NCBI GenBank assembly: GCA_041552135.1
Contig: JBFELL010000068.1
Coordinates: 1 to 14,471, forward strand
Direction of reading: 5' to 3'
DNA: 14,471 nucleotides
DNA from: SZUA-186 sp041552135
GTDB lineage: Bacteria > Pseudomonadota > Gammaproteobacteria > UBA9214
Below the pieces are notes generated by a model. It made no database searches. It was given only the letters and a program-made list of their open reading frames with translations, and had not been told where the DNA came from. The position numbers and the translations under genes are program-made. Each line of letters opens with the position of its first letter. Position 1 is the stretch's first letter. Of this stretch, positions 1-6,849 are shown in pieces.

Positions 1-685
1 GCCGGGTAGCGGCGCGGTAGGCCGTGCGTGCCGCGATCACCTGCCCCGATGTTTCCAGCTCGTGGGCCGCCTTCAGGTAGCTGTCCGCTTCGGCGGTAGC
101 CGGGATGCTGTCGGGCGGCAGGATGACCAGCGCCCAGTGCCCGCCCCGTGACCAGGTCCGCTCGAGGGTTGCCAGCGTGGTGCGCCAGCGCTCGGTCGTA
201 CCCGATCGCAGTATCACCTCGTTGAGCGGCAGGTCATAGCCGACAACGACCGCGAAGTGCCACCTTGGCAGCCAGTCGGTGCCTAGGTTCTGCATGACAA
301 GGACGGGGTTGCCGCCCGCGATTTCCCCGAGCAGGGCCGGCAGCGACGGCTGCAGCGGGTAGGCAAGCATGCCGTGACGGCGCGCCGTGGCCGCGATCTC
401 CTCCGGCAGGCTGCCCTGCAGGGCCGGGATGTACACGGCCGCCACCAGTTCGCCGGGGTCGACCTCCAGGCCATGCGCGCCCAGCACCGTGGCCAGCGCG
501 GCGGGACCGCACTGGTAGCGTTGCTGCGGATGGAACGGGGTTGCCTCCAGTTCGACGCTCGCCGGCAGGCCGGCGGGCGGGGAATCCAGCAGGGCGCGTG
601 TCTGCGGTGGCGTGGCGCAGCCGCCAAACAGCAGGGCAATAATGCAGACACCCGCCAGGTGGCGGGTGTCTGGCAGGCGAAGCAT
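1..685 (-). CDS. PA2778-family C39-like cysteine peptidase, lipoprotein (partial, C-terminus outside window)
   Basis: The frame is open from an ATG at 685 to the window edge, giving 228 residues without a stop. The N-terminus is a lipoprotein signal with lipobox LFGGC (Cys23). A papain-like C39/BtrH-type core follows: the catalytic Cys lies in QCGPAALA (Cys59) and the catalytic His in WHFAVVVGYD (His143), with Asp151 close by as a candidate third residue. Family members usually have TPR repeats after the peptidase domain, and the helical stretch from about residue 196 onward may be their start. The gene starts 7 bp after the PA2779-family gene and has no clear Shine-Dalgarno, so it is probably translationally coupled. 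The P. aeruginosa pair PA2778/PA2779 has the same two families side by side. The substrate is unknown. An envelope-anchored peptidase or peptide-processing role is inferred from the lipoprotein signal and fold. Confidence 0.88.
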   Translation of the reverse strand, partial: MLRLPDTRHLAGVCIIALLFGGCATPPQTRALLDSPPAGLPASVELEATPFHPQQRYQCGPAALATVLGAHGLEVDPGELVAAVYIPALQGSLPEEIAATARRHGMLAYPLQPSLPALLGEIAGGNPVLVMQNLGTDWLPRWHFAVVVGYDLPLNEVILRSGTTERWRTTLATLERTWSRGGHWALVILPPDSIPATAEADSYLKAAHELETSGQVIAARTAYRAATR

Positions 686-692
686 GGGCGGG

Positions 693-1082
693 TTACTTGA
701 CCGGATGGATGAAGGGGAAGATATCGGTTGCGCCGATGACGTCCGTGATGACGAAGACGATGAAGATGATGAGCAGCACACCCAGGATGCTGCTGCCGCC
801 GGCATCCAGGCTGTCGATCTCCCCGTGGATGCGGGCCAGTTCGGCATCCGTCAGGCTGTTCAGGCGGGTCTCGACCCAGTCGGCGCTGACGCCCCAGTCC
901 TGCAATTGCTGGCGGGTCGCGTCCCGGTCGAGAAACTGCTGCAGTCGCTCATTCGGGAGGCCGCTCTGTGCCGGGTTGACGATCTCGCCGGTGCCGATCA
1001 TGGCGGCCTGTGCGGGGAGGATCGGCATGAATGCCAGCATGGCGCACAGCAACCAGGCCATTGGACGTGTCGTGTATCGCAT
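693..1082 (-). CDS. PA2779-family protein, secreted with C-terminal membrane anchor
   Basis: This is a 129-residue protein. The ATG at 1082 was chosen because AAGGAGA lies just upstream on the minus strand; a longer reading to 1235 has no such site. Residues 1-27 form a signal peptide with a likely cut after AQA. The middle is a charged helical region with the family-like pattern of a Gly-Val pair, RL, LTDAEL and an IDSLDAGG turn (about 63-95). Residues 98-116 form one hydrophobic segment, followed by a short tail. The N-terminus is probably cleaved and the rest held by the C-terminal anchor. It is the first gene of a two-gene unit with the PA2778-family peptidase, so it may be that enzyme's partner or substrate. 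No biochemical function is established for the family. Confidence 0.85.
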   Translation of the reverse strand: MRYTTRPMAWLLCAMLAFMPILPAQAAMIGTGEIVNPAQSGLPNERLQQFLDRDATRQQLQDWGVSADWVETRLNSLTDAELARIHGEIDSLDAGGSSILGVLLIIFIVFVITDVIGATDIFPFIHPVK

Positions 1083-1144
1083 TATGGTTTCTCCTTGATA
1101 AGCAGGTGGTGTCAGTGTTTGTTGTTGCGACGGCAGGTGTATCG

Positions 1145-1180
1145 GGATGGCAGTATAGCACCTGCCCCGGCTTGCCAGCA
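1145..1180 (-). promoter_or_regulatory. Candidate promoter of the PA2779/PA2778 unit
   Basis: A TATACT -10 hexamer reads leftward at 1157-1152, giving a start near 1145 and a leader of about 63 nt before the ATG at 1082. The best -35 candidate (CTGGCA) has a short spacer of about 15 bp, so only the -10 is convincing. The gap up to the lipocalin stop at 1258 holds no gene. Confidence 0.4.
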
Positions 1181-1257
1181 GGCACCCCGTCACACTTTTG
1201 AGACGGGCCGGGACCGCCTCCGGCCTGCCTGTCACGGCCGGCAGACCGATGCCGGGA

Positions 1258-1785
1258 TCAGTCCCTGGCGTGGTCGACGAAGACGAGTTCGTCTGTCGCG
1301 AAGCCGAGGCTGGCGGCCTGCTGCAACAGCCTGTCGATTACGGCCTCGTCGGGATCCGGCGTCCTGGCCAGGATCCACAGATAGTCGCGGTCGGGTCCGC
1401 ACACCATTGCCCAGGCATAGTCCTGCCGATCCAGCCCGATGACGTGGTAGCCACCGTAGAACGGGCCGAAGAAAGAGACCTTCAGACTGCCGGTGTCCTG
1501 TGACCCGGTAAAATACGCCTTGCCCGTGGCTTCCTTCCAGGCGCCGGTATCCGGGTCGTAGCCGCGGTTGACGACATCGAGTCCGCCGTCAGTGCGCCTG
1601 CGGTAATTTGCCGAGACCCGGGTGAGGCCGCGCTCAAAGCGGTGGTCGAGCCGGGCGATTTCGTACCAGGTGCCCAGATAGCGTTGCGGATCGAATCCCG
1701 TGACGGGCCGCACACCGTCAGGGGGGGCAGTACAGCCTTCGGCAAGCAGCAACAGGACCAGCAGCAGGCCATGTAAGGGACGCAT
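1258..1785 (-). CDS. blc: Blc-like outer-membrane lipoprotein lipocalin
   Basis: This is a 175-residue protein, close to the 177 of E. coli Blc. The ATG at 1785 opens a lipoprotein signal (LLLLAEGC, Cys18); longer readings add arginine- and histidine-rich residues in front of it and were rejected. The bacterial lipocalin signature is clear: the GTW motif at 38-40 in YLGTWYEIARLDHRFERG, then SLKVSFFGPFYGGYHVIGLD (100-119), DYLWILAR (134-141) and a C-terminal helix ending in ELVFVDHARD. Blc-type lipocalins bind fatty acids or lysophospholipids in the outer membrane and are linked to envelope stress. The gene starts 19 bp after a secreted lipocalin-like gene with no good Shine-Dalgarno, so translation is probably coupled. 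The Blc family is confident; ligand and regulation are inferred. Confidence 0.9.
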   Translation of the reverse strand: MRPLHGLLLVLLLLAEGCTAPPDGVRPVTGFDPQRYLGTWYEIARLDHRFERGLTRVSANYRRRTDGGLDVVNRGYDPDTGAWKEATGKAYFTGSQDTGSLKVSFFGPFYGGYHVIGLDRQDYAWAMVCGPDRDYLWILARTPDPDEAVIDRLLQQAASLGFATDELVFVDHARD

Positions 1786-1804
1786 CGTGTTCGGCCGGTT
1801 GTGC

Positions 1805-2221
1805 TCAGGGCTGCCCGTGTGGCCGGCGCTGCAGTGTGCTGATCGAGCCACGGCCGCCCGAGCGGTAGGTCAGGGAGTCCTCGCTGAGCGAGAGAATTTC
1901 GTCGGTTTCGCTCTTGTGTGCCTCGAGCAGCGTCAGGCTGCTTTGCGTGTAATGCCAGGTGATGCTGCTGCCCTCGAGTGCCCAGGTGCCGCCATAGCTC
2001 CAGACGGTCTCGTTATTGATCGCCATGGTGCCGGCAAATGTTCTGTCATCGTGGATGGTAAATACGGTCTCGATGTCACCCTGTGCGGGGTGCGACTCGT
2101 GTGCCTGCCACGTGCCGACCAGTTTCGCGGTATCGATCACCGCGGAATCGGCGATCACCGGTTGTGACACCCACAGGCCTGTGAGTAGCAGGAGGATGAT
2201 GCTCAGGGAGCGGGGCTGCAT
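1805..2221 (-). CDS. Secreted small lipocalin-like protein of unknown function
   Basis: This is a 138-residue protein whose ATG at 2221 is preceded by a strong AAGGAGA site 4-5 nt away. Residues 1-24 are a signal peptide with a likely cut at VIA/D. The mature part is rich in beta strands and carries LVGTWQA (34-40), and a second YGGTW (76-80) followed by a Ser-Ile-Thr-Trp strand. Repeats of this kind suggest a small lipocalin-like or copper-resistance-like barrel, probably periplasmic. There is no lipobox. It sits 73 bp downstream of purK and 19 bp upstream of the Blc-like gene, so the two barrel proteins form a likely unit. I do not recognise a named family, and the barrel assignment rests on motif pattern only. 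Confidence 0.72.
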   Translation of the reverse strand: MQPRSLSIILLLLTGLWVSQPVIADSAVIDTAKLVGTWQAHESHPAQGDIETVFTIHDDRTFAGTMAINNETVWSYGGTWALEGSSITWHYTQSSLTLLEAHKSETDEILSLSEDSLTYRSGGRGSISTLQRRPHGQP

Positions 2222-2294
2222 GGCGTCTCCTTGTGATCAGTCGGCATCCGAAACAGGTGGCCGGTTGAGTCCGCGGCAGGCGGGCTGACTGGAA

Positions 2295-3422
2295 CTAGTT
2301 TGCCAGCAGGGCACGCAGTGCCTCGCTGACCTCGAGTGCACTATCGACATCGGCGGCCAGCGTGTTGATGTGTCCCATCTTGCGGCCGGCGCGTGCCTCG
2401 CGCTTGCCATACAGGTGCAGGTGCGCCGCGGGTTCACTGAAAACGCCCTCCCAGTCCGGCTCGCCGTTCTCCCAGATATCACCCAGCAGGTTGAGCATGA
2501 CCACCGGTGACAGCAGCTGCGTGTCGCCGGGCGGCAGGCCGCACAGCATGCGCAACTGTTGCTCGAACTGCGAGGTCGCACAGGCATCGACGGTAAAATG
2601 TCCGCTGTTGTGCGGGCGCGTGGCCAGCTCGTTGATCAGCAGTTCTCCCTCGCGGGTAATGAAAAATTCCACCGCGAGTACGCCGCAATAGTCCATGGCA
2701 TCGGCCAGTCGGCCGGCCATGCTGACGGCCTCATTCCTGCTCGCCGCGTCGATGCTGGCCGGTACCATGGTGGTATCCAGTATGCCGTTGACATGACGGT
2801 TCTCGCCGACCGGGTAGACGGCCTGCCGGCCGTCGTTGCAGCGTGCCAGCACCACCGAAATCTCGCGCGCCAGGTCCAGCATTTCCTCGAGGACACATGG
2901 CCGGTTGCCCAGTTGTTCGAACGCGGCCATGGCCTCCTCCAGTGTGTCGACCCGGATCTGGCCCTTGCCGTCATAGCCCAGCGATGCCGTCTTCAGCAGC
3001 AGTGGCGGCTGCAGGGAGGCGATGGCGTCCTCCAGGTCGGCCGCCTCGTAGATGACAACGAAGGGCGCCGTCGACAGCCCGTGATCCCGGATGAAGGTCT
3101 TTTCCCGGATGCGGTCCTGCGCGATGCGCACGGCCCCGGGGCCCGGTCTTACAGTGCAGAACTGCTGCAGGTATTCCAGGCTGTCGGCCGGGACGTTCTC
3201 GAACTCGGTGGTGACAGCGGCGCACTCGTCACCCAGCATCTGCAGGGCGGCATGGTCCCGGTAGTCGGCCTTGATGTGCTGGTCGGCGATCAGGCCGGCC
3301 GGGCTGTGCGGGTCCGGGTCCAGTACGACGACCCGGTACCCCATGCTGTAGGCGGCCAGCGTAAACATGCGGCCAAGCTGTCCGCCGCCGAGGATGCCGA
3401 GCGTGGCGTCAGGCAGGATCAT
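2295..3422 (-). CDS. purK: N5-carboxyaminoimidazole ribonucleotide synthase
   Basis: This is a 375-residue ATP-grasp enzyme. It converts AIR, bicarbonate and ATP to N5-CAIR in cytoplasmic de novo purine synthesis. The N-terminus has the dinucleotide-like GGGQLGRM loop (12-19). EFENVP (73-78), the ATP-grasp lysine/glycine loop KTASLGYDGKGQ (144-155) and the Mg/ATP-binding NELATRPHNSGH (264-275) follow in family order. The ATG at 3422 lies inside the end of purE, so the two genes overlap by 14 bp and are almost certainly co-translated. The same frame stays open upstream within purE, but that part is arginine/proline-rich shadow sequence. The length agrees with other PurK proteins. Confidence 0.97.
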   Translation of the reverse strand: MILPDATLGILGGGQLGRMFTLAAYSMGYRVVVLDPDPHSPAGLIADQHIKADYRDHAALQMLGDECAAVTTEFENVPADSLEYLQQFCTVRPGPGAVRIAQDRIREKTFIRDHGLSTAPFVVIYEAADLEDAIASLQPPLLLKTASLGYDGKGQIRVDTLEEAMAAFEQLGNRPCVLEEMLDLAREISVVLARCNDGRQAVYPVGENRHVNGILDTTMVPASIDAASRNEAVSMAGRLADAMDYCGVLAVEFFITREGELLINELATRPHNSGHFTVDACATSQFEQQLRMLCGLPPGDTQLLSPVVMLNLLGDIWENGEPDWEGVFSEPAAHLHLYGKREARAGRKMGHINTLAADVDSALEVSEALRALLAN

Positions 3423-3915
3423 TGTCAGGGGGTAGCTCCATGTCGAATACCATCTGCTCCTGCTCCTTGCGAAAGCGCTCGAGCCGGGCGGCGAGTTCGC
3501 TGTCCGTGACGGCGAGGATGCTGGCGGCGTAGAGCGCGGCATTGGCGGCGCCGGCTTCACCGATGGCAAAGGTGGCGACCGGTACGCCTTTTGGCATCTG
3601 CACGATCGACAGCAGCGAGTCCATGCCCTTGAGGTAGCGCGAGGGTACCGGTACGCCGAGTACCGGGATGGTGCTCTTGGCGGCCAGCATGCCGGGCAGG
3701 TGGGCCGCGCCGCCGGCACCGGCAATGATGCAGGCCAGGCCGCGCCCGCGGGCGCCGGCCGCGTAGTCAAACAACAGGTCGGGGGTGCGGTGCGCCGAGA
3801 CCACCCGGGCCTCGAACGGCACGCCGAGCCACTTCAGTATGTCCGCGGCGTGCTGCATGACCGCCCAGTCGCTGTTGCTGCCCATGACCAGGCCGACGCG
3901 AGGTGCTTCGCTCAT
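3409..3915 (-). CDS. purE: N5-carboxyaminoimidazole ribonucleotide mutase, class I
   Basis: This is a 168-residue protein that isomerises N5-CAIR (made by PurK) to CAIR. It shows the class I PurE motifs: GSNSDW (12-17), SAHRTP with the catalytic-type His at 42 (40-45), the glycine-rich AGAGGAAHLPG loop (66-76), and PSRYLKGMDSLLSIVQMPKG, where substrate-contacting residues lie. The start MSEAPRVG matches the usual distance to GSNSDW; a longer reading from 3960 enters the promoter region. The Shine-Dalgarno is weak. The presence of PurK indicates the bacterial two-step route rather than a one-step AIR carboxylase. purE is the first gene of a leftward unit and is divergent from purC. Confidence 0.97.
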   Translation of the reverse strand: MSEAPRVGLVMGSNSDWAVMQHAADILKWLGVPFEARVVSAHRTPDLLFDYAAGARGRGLACIIAGAGGAAHLPGMLAAKSTIPVLGVPVPSRYLKGMDSLLSIVQMPKGVPVATFAIGEAGAANAALYAASILAVTDSELAARLERFRKEQEQMVFDMELPPDNDPA

Positions 3916-3950
3916 GACGGTGTCCGTTAACTGTGAAATGCAAGCAGGCC

Positions 3951-3956
3951 ATATTA
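3951..3956 (-). promoter_or_regulatory. Candidate -10 of the purEK promoter
   Basis: TAATAT reads leftward here, about 36 bp upstream of the purE ATG at 3915. No good -35 was found at 16-18 bp. I also looked for a purine-repressor-type palindrome in the divergent purE-purC gap (3916-4089) and saw none. Confidence 0.35.
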
Positions 3957-4031
3957 GCATTTTCCCCGGCTTTTTCTATGTGTTGCCGGATTGGCGGCTG
4001 TGCGGGTCCCCGTGCGCTCCGCCCGGCCGGC

Positions 4032-4069
4032 TTGCTTGCCCCGAGCCGGCTTCCTGTACAATGCCGCTT
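4032..4069 (+). promoter_or_regulatory. Candidate purC promoter
   Basis: A TACAAT -10 hexamer at 4057-4062, preceded by TG, would start transcription near 4069. -35 candidates are TTGCTT at 4032-4037 (19-bp spacer) or TTGCCC at 4036-4041 (15-bp spacer); neither is ideal. The inferred leader is about 21 nt and contains the GCGGAG Shine-Dalgarno at 4077-4082. Confidence 0.5.
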
Positions 4070-4089
4070 TACCGATGCGGAGTACCCCG

Positions 4090-4974
4090 ATGCTGGACAC
4101 CCTGTACGAATCCAGACTGAAGAGCCTGCCATTGCTGGCCCGCGGCAAGGTGCGCGACATCTACGGCGTCGGTGACGGGCATTTGCTGATCGTGACCACC
4201 GACCGTCTGTCGGCATTTGACGTGGTGCTGCCGGATCCCATTCCGGGCAAGGGTGCGGTGCTGACGGCGGTGTCGAATTTCTGGTTTTCGCGCACCGCTG
4301 CACTGGTGCCGAACCATCTTGCCGACATGAGCCTGGAGGATGCCGTGCCGGACCCGGTCGAGCGGGCCGAGGTCGAGGGGCGGGCGGTTGTCGTCAGGAA
4401 ACTCAGGGCGCTGCCGGTTGAGGCCATCGTGCGCGGCTACCTGATCGGCTCCGGCTGGAAGGACTACCAGGCGAGCGGGGCGGTGTGCGGTATCACGCTG
4501 CCCGCCGGTTTGCGGCTGGCCGACAGGCTGCCGGAACCGGTCTTTACGCCATCGACCAAGGCCGACGTCGGCGGCCATGACATGAATATCGATTTCGACA
4601 GGACAAGGGAACTGCTCGGGGACGAACTGGCCGGGCAGGTGCGCGATGTCAGCCTGCAGATCTACACCCGCTGTGCCGCCTACGCGCTGGAGCGCGGCAT
4701 CATCATCGCGGACACCAAGTTCGAGTTCGGCCTGGATGAGAACGACCGGCTGGTTCTGATCGACGAAGTGCTGACCCCCGACTCCTCGCGTTTCTGGCCC
4801 GCGGACAGCTACCGGCCGGGGCAGAACCCCGAGAGCTTCGACAAGCAGTATGTCCGCGACTACCTCGAGACGCTCGACTGGGACAAGACCCCTCCGGGGC
4901 CGAGGCTGCCGGCAGAGGTCATCGCCAACACGGCCGCCAAGTACCGCGAGGCCCGGGAACGATTAACACACTGA
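4090..4974 (+). CDS. purC: Phosphoribosylaminoimidazole-succinocarboxamide synthase (SAICAR synthetase)
   Basis: This is a 294-residue enzyme that joins aspartate to CAIR using ATP, the step after PurE. It belongs to the longer subtype (about 300 residues, as in yeast Ade1) rather than the about 237-residue E. coli subtype. Visible motifs are ARGKVRDIY (17-25), TTDRLSAFDV (36-45), signature 1 LPVEAIVRGYLIGSGWK (108-124), TKADVGGHDMNI and signature 2 LIDEVLTPDSSRFW. The ATG at 4090 was chosen because GCGGAG lies 7 bp upstream. An in-frame ATG at 4075 would sit almost at the predicted transcription start and lacks its own site. The DUF302 gene follows after 19 bp, so the two probably share a message. 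Confidence 0.97.
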   Translation: MLDTLYESRLKSLPLLARGKVRDIYGVGDGHLLIVTTDRLSAFDVVLPDPIPGKGAVLTAVSNFWFSRTAALVPNHLADMSLEDAVPDPVERAEVEGRAVVVRKLRALPVEAIVRGYLIGSGWKDYQASGAVCGITLPAGLRLADRLPEPVFTPSTKADVGGHDMNIDFDRTRELLGDELAGQVRDVSLQIYTRCAAYALERGIIIADTKFEFGLDENDRLVLIDEVLTPDSSRFWPADSYRPGQNPESFDKQYVRDYLETLDWDKTPPGPRLPAEVIANTAAKYREARERLTH

Positions 4975-4993
4975 CAGGCAACGGGAGAGAATC

Positions 4994-5392
4994 ATGTACG
5001 GTTTTACGGTGAAATCCGCGGGTAGCATGGCCGAGGTCGAGGCCAGGGTGACCGACGAGCTGCAAAAGGAAGGCTTCGGTGTGCTGACCGAGATCGACGT
5101 TGCGGCAACGCTGAAAAAGAAGCTCGACGTCGATCGCCGGCCCTACAAGATCCTCGGTGCCTGCAACCCGGTGCTGGCCAATCAGGCCATCGACGCCGAT
5201 CCCGATATCGGCCTGCTGCTGCCGTGCAACGTGGTCGTGCGCGAAGAGGCAGACGGCTCGGTCAGCGTCGGTTTCATGGATCCCGCGGCCGTGCTGGGCC
5301 TGGTCGACGTGGCGGGCATCGAGACACTGGCCGCCGAGGTACGTGCGCGTCTGGAGCGTGTCAGGGACGCAGTGGCCGCGGGTCCCGCTTAG
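4994..5392 (+). CDS. DUF302 domain protein
   Basis: This is a 132-residue cytoplasmic protein with no signal peptide. The whole chain fits DUF302: an N-terminal strand-helix unit (MYGFTVKSAG, then EVEARVTDELQKEGFGVLTEIDV), the conserved YKILGACNP (51-59), and LLLPCNVVVREE (75-86), followed by a strand and a C-terminal helix. Cys57 and Cys78 fall in these two conserved segments. GGGAGAG just upstream of the ATG is a good ribosome site. The function of DUF302 proteins is poorly known; the two cysteines could suggest metal or redox chemistry, but that is inference. It follows purC by 19 bp, and I see no biochemical link to purine synthesis. Confidence 0.88.
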   Translation: MYGFTVKSAGSMAEVEARVTDELQKEGFGVLTEIDVAATLKKKLDVDRRPYKILGACNPVLANQAIDADPDIGLLLPCNVVVREEADGSVSVGFMDPAAVLGLVDVAGIETLAAEVRARLERVRDAVAAGPA

Positions 5393-5445
5393 TCAGCGGC
5401 GGGGGAGCCAGGAAAAGATTGGCCGCAGAGATGCACAGAGAAGAT

Positions 5446-5690
5446 TTCACCGCAAGGGCGCAAGGGACGCAAAGACAAGGAAAAAACCACAAAAATCATG
5501 TCATTCCCGCGAAGGCGGGAATCCATTCAGAATTGAAATTCCGTGTTCGTGCATCCCCGCCTGGACCGCTCCGGGCATCCTGCCCTCTCGCGACACTTAT
5601 ACGACCTGTAACTCGCGAGGGAATGACAATCAGGTTTAATTCAGCCCGTGTTTTTTCTTCGCATCCCTTGCGTCCTTGCGGTAAATCCGT
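5446..5690. repeat. Nested inverted-repeat element (MITE-like intergenic repeat)
   Basis: The gene-free stretch 5393-5822 is largely filled by this block. The outer arms are imperfect inverted copies: ACCGCAAGGGCGCAAGGG on the left (5449-5466) matches the reverse complement of about 5665-5683 on the right, and the match extends through GCAAAG and a run of A (to about 5487) with few mismatches. Inside lie inverted copies of TGTCATTCCC: left at 5499-5508, right at 5619-5628. The left inner copy continues into a perfect hairpin (5503-5522). No long reading frame with recognisable content occurs. Both motif types resemble dispersed repeats common between proteobacterial genes. Non-autonomous mobility is inferred. 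Confidence 0.7.
5503..5522. repeat. Perfect 8-bp hairpin repeat (ATTCCCGC-GAAG-GCGGGAAT)
   Basis: The stem ATTCCCGC (5503-5510) pairs perfectly with GCGGGAAT (5515-5522) over a GAAG loop. It belongs to the widespread intergenic TCATTCCCGC type of repeat. It lies 110 bp after the DUF302 stop and could end or stabilise the purC-DUF302 message, though it lacks a following T run. Confidence 0.75.
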
Positions 5691-5822
5691 TTGTTTTGAC
5701 TCGATTTTCGCCAGGGCCGCCGCGTGCAGCATGCCTGTCCCGCGGGGATGAGGCGGGATGTCATTTACCCTGTTCCCGGAAATTGGACTACTATACGGGG
5801 CAGGCCTGCAGACGGAGCCGTC

Positions 5823-6155
5823 ATGCCATTGCCGCGACTGTCCATCAACTTTGAAGACGCCTCGCAACCACTCAGGTGCCGTGTGCCTTCGCACGACGAG
5901 AACGGCACGTCACTGAGTGACTTCATGGTGCTGATACCGGGTCTGAAGAAAAAACCGCAGCGTCTGATCAACCGCACCATCAATGAAATTCACCTCGCGC
6001 TGATGGGCTACCAGGATAGCGTTGTGTTTGCCGAGTTCAATCTGAAACTGAGCCTGCTGTGGGTCTCCATTCGGCCGGTGCCCGGTATCCGTTACGACAT
6101 TACCGGTGCCATCCAGGAGCGGGTGCCGGAAGCCAGACTCGTTTCCCATATCTGA
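5823..6155 (+). CDS. Conserved-looking small soluble protein, unknown function
   Basis: This is a 110-residue protein. The ATG at 5823 is preceded by CGGAG at a normal distance; upstream in-frame codons give cysteine- and proline-mixed sequence without a site. It has no signal peptide or long hydrophobic segment. It contains a basic patch LKKKPQRLINRTINEIHLAL (about 41-60), a helix-like middle (GYQDSVVFAEFNLKLSLLWV) and a strand-rich end (SIRPVPGIRYDITGAIQERV). Codon use resembles the neighbours and the frame is compact, so it is probably a real gene. It stops 9 bp before the membrane-protein gene, which suggests co-expression. I do not recognise a domain. A possible -10 (TATACG, 5792-5797) lies 26 bp upstream. 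Confidence 0.7.
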   Translation: MPLPRLSINFEDASQPLRCRVPSHDENGTSLSDFMVLIPGLKKKPQRLINRTINEIHLALMGYQDSVVFAEFNLKLSLLWVSIRPVPGIRYDITGAIQERVPEARLVSHI

Positions 6156-6164
6156 TCCGCATTG

Positions 6165-6770
6165 ATGGCCATCCTGCTGCTGCAAGGCCTTTCGGGTGCG
6201 CTGTTCGGTGCGGCGCTGTTTTACCTGCTGGCCTCGCTGCTGTCGCGTTGCTGGATCCGGATCGATGCCTACCGGCTGTTGCTGTTCATGTCGGTCGCCT
6301 TCCTGGTGGCCATTGTCTGCGAGGTCATGCTCGGCAGGCTGTACCACCTGGCGCTCGGCAGGCCACTGTGGCAGTACCGCGTCTGGCCGATCCATGACGG
6401 CTATACCTCGGCGCTGAATTTCATCATCTGGCCGGTCTACGGCTATTACTGGTATTTCCTGCACCATGTCCTGCAGCAGCACCGGCTGGTGTTCCGGCGC
6501 ACCTGGCTTAACGGTATCTCCTCCGGGCTCGACGGGCCGTTGCTGGAGATCCTGGCCAACGGCTTTTTCCTGCTGTTTTACGGTACGTTCTATTTTTACT
6601 ATCTGCCGGACGACCTGAGGCATTTCACCTCGATACAGGTGGTACCCCTGTACATGATCATGGGGATATGCCTTGCCCTGATTATCGAGTACCTGCAGGC
6701 GCGCCCGCCTCGCTGGCACTACCCGGCCGGGTTCTATCTTGCCGGCGTGGGGTTTGTGCTGGCGGGGTAG
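6165..6770 (+). CDS. Multi-pass inner-membrane protein, unknown function
   Basis: This is a 201-residue very hydrophobic protein with about five or six membrane segments, near residues 4-27, 37-57, 82-102, 125-147, 155-176 and 186-201. The loop between the second and third is rich in aromatic and basic residues (YHLALGRPLWQYRVWPIHDG, 60-79), and the third segment is unusually aromatic (WPVYGYYWYFLHH). A conserved-looking LDGPLLEIL (122-130) begins the fourth. Start choice: ATG at 6165; a TTG immediately before it at 6162 is also possible. There is no strong Shine-Dalgarno, and the preceding gene ends 9 bp upstream, so coupling is likely. I do not recognise the family; transport or lipid modification would be guesses. 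Confidence 0.7.
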   Translation: MAILLLQGLSGALFGAALFYLLASLLSRCWIRIDAYRLLLFMSVAFLVAIVCEVMLGRLYHLALGRPLWQYRVWPIHDGYTSALNFIIWPVYGYYWYFLHHVLQQHRLVFRRTWLNGISSGLDGPLLEILANGFFLLFYGTFYFYYLPDDLRHFTSIQVVPLYMIMGICLALIIEYLQARPPRWHYPAGFYLAGVGFVLAG

Positions 6771-6806
6771 TCATGACGGTCCGAAGGCTGCTGTGACCCG
6801 GATCAC

Positions 6807-6844
6807 CGTAGGCCGGGTTAGGCGCGAAGGGCGTAACCCGACCT
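6807..6844. repeat. Palindromic intergenic repeat between convergent genes
   Basis: CGGGTTA (6814-6820) and TAACCCG (6834-6840) pair around a GC-rich centre, inside a GTAGGCCGGGTTAGGCGCGA type of sequence that is a common dispersed repeat in proteobacterial intergenic regions. It occupies the gap between the rightward membrane-protein gene (ends 6770) and leftward gshA (ends 6850). It could serve as a bidirectional terminator, although no T run follows on either strand. Confidence 0.6.
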
Positions 6845-6849
6845 GCGCG

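Noticed and set aside
2559..3509. Plus-strand frame opposite purK and the end of purE
   Set aside because: It overlaps two convincing purine genes over its full length and has no recognisable domain.
3423..3770. N-terminal extension of the purK frame into purE
   Set aside because: It has arginine/proline-rich shadow composition, while the start at 3422 gives the standard PurK N-terminus and usual length.
5393..5822. Short reading frames within the gene-free repeat region
   Set aside because: They run through repeat arms, have no ribosome site or conserved content, and overlap each other in several frames.
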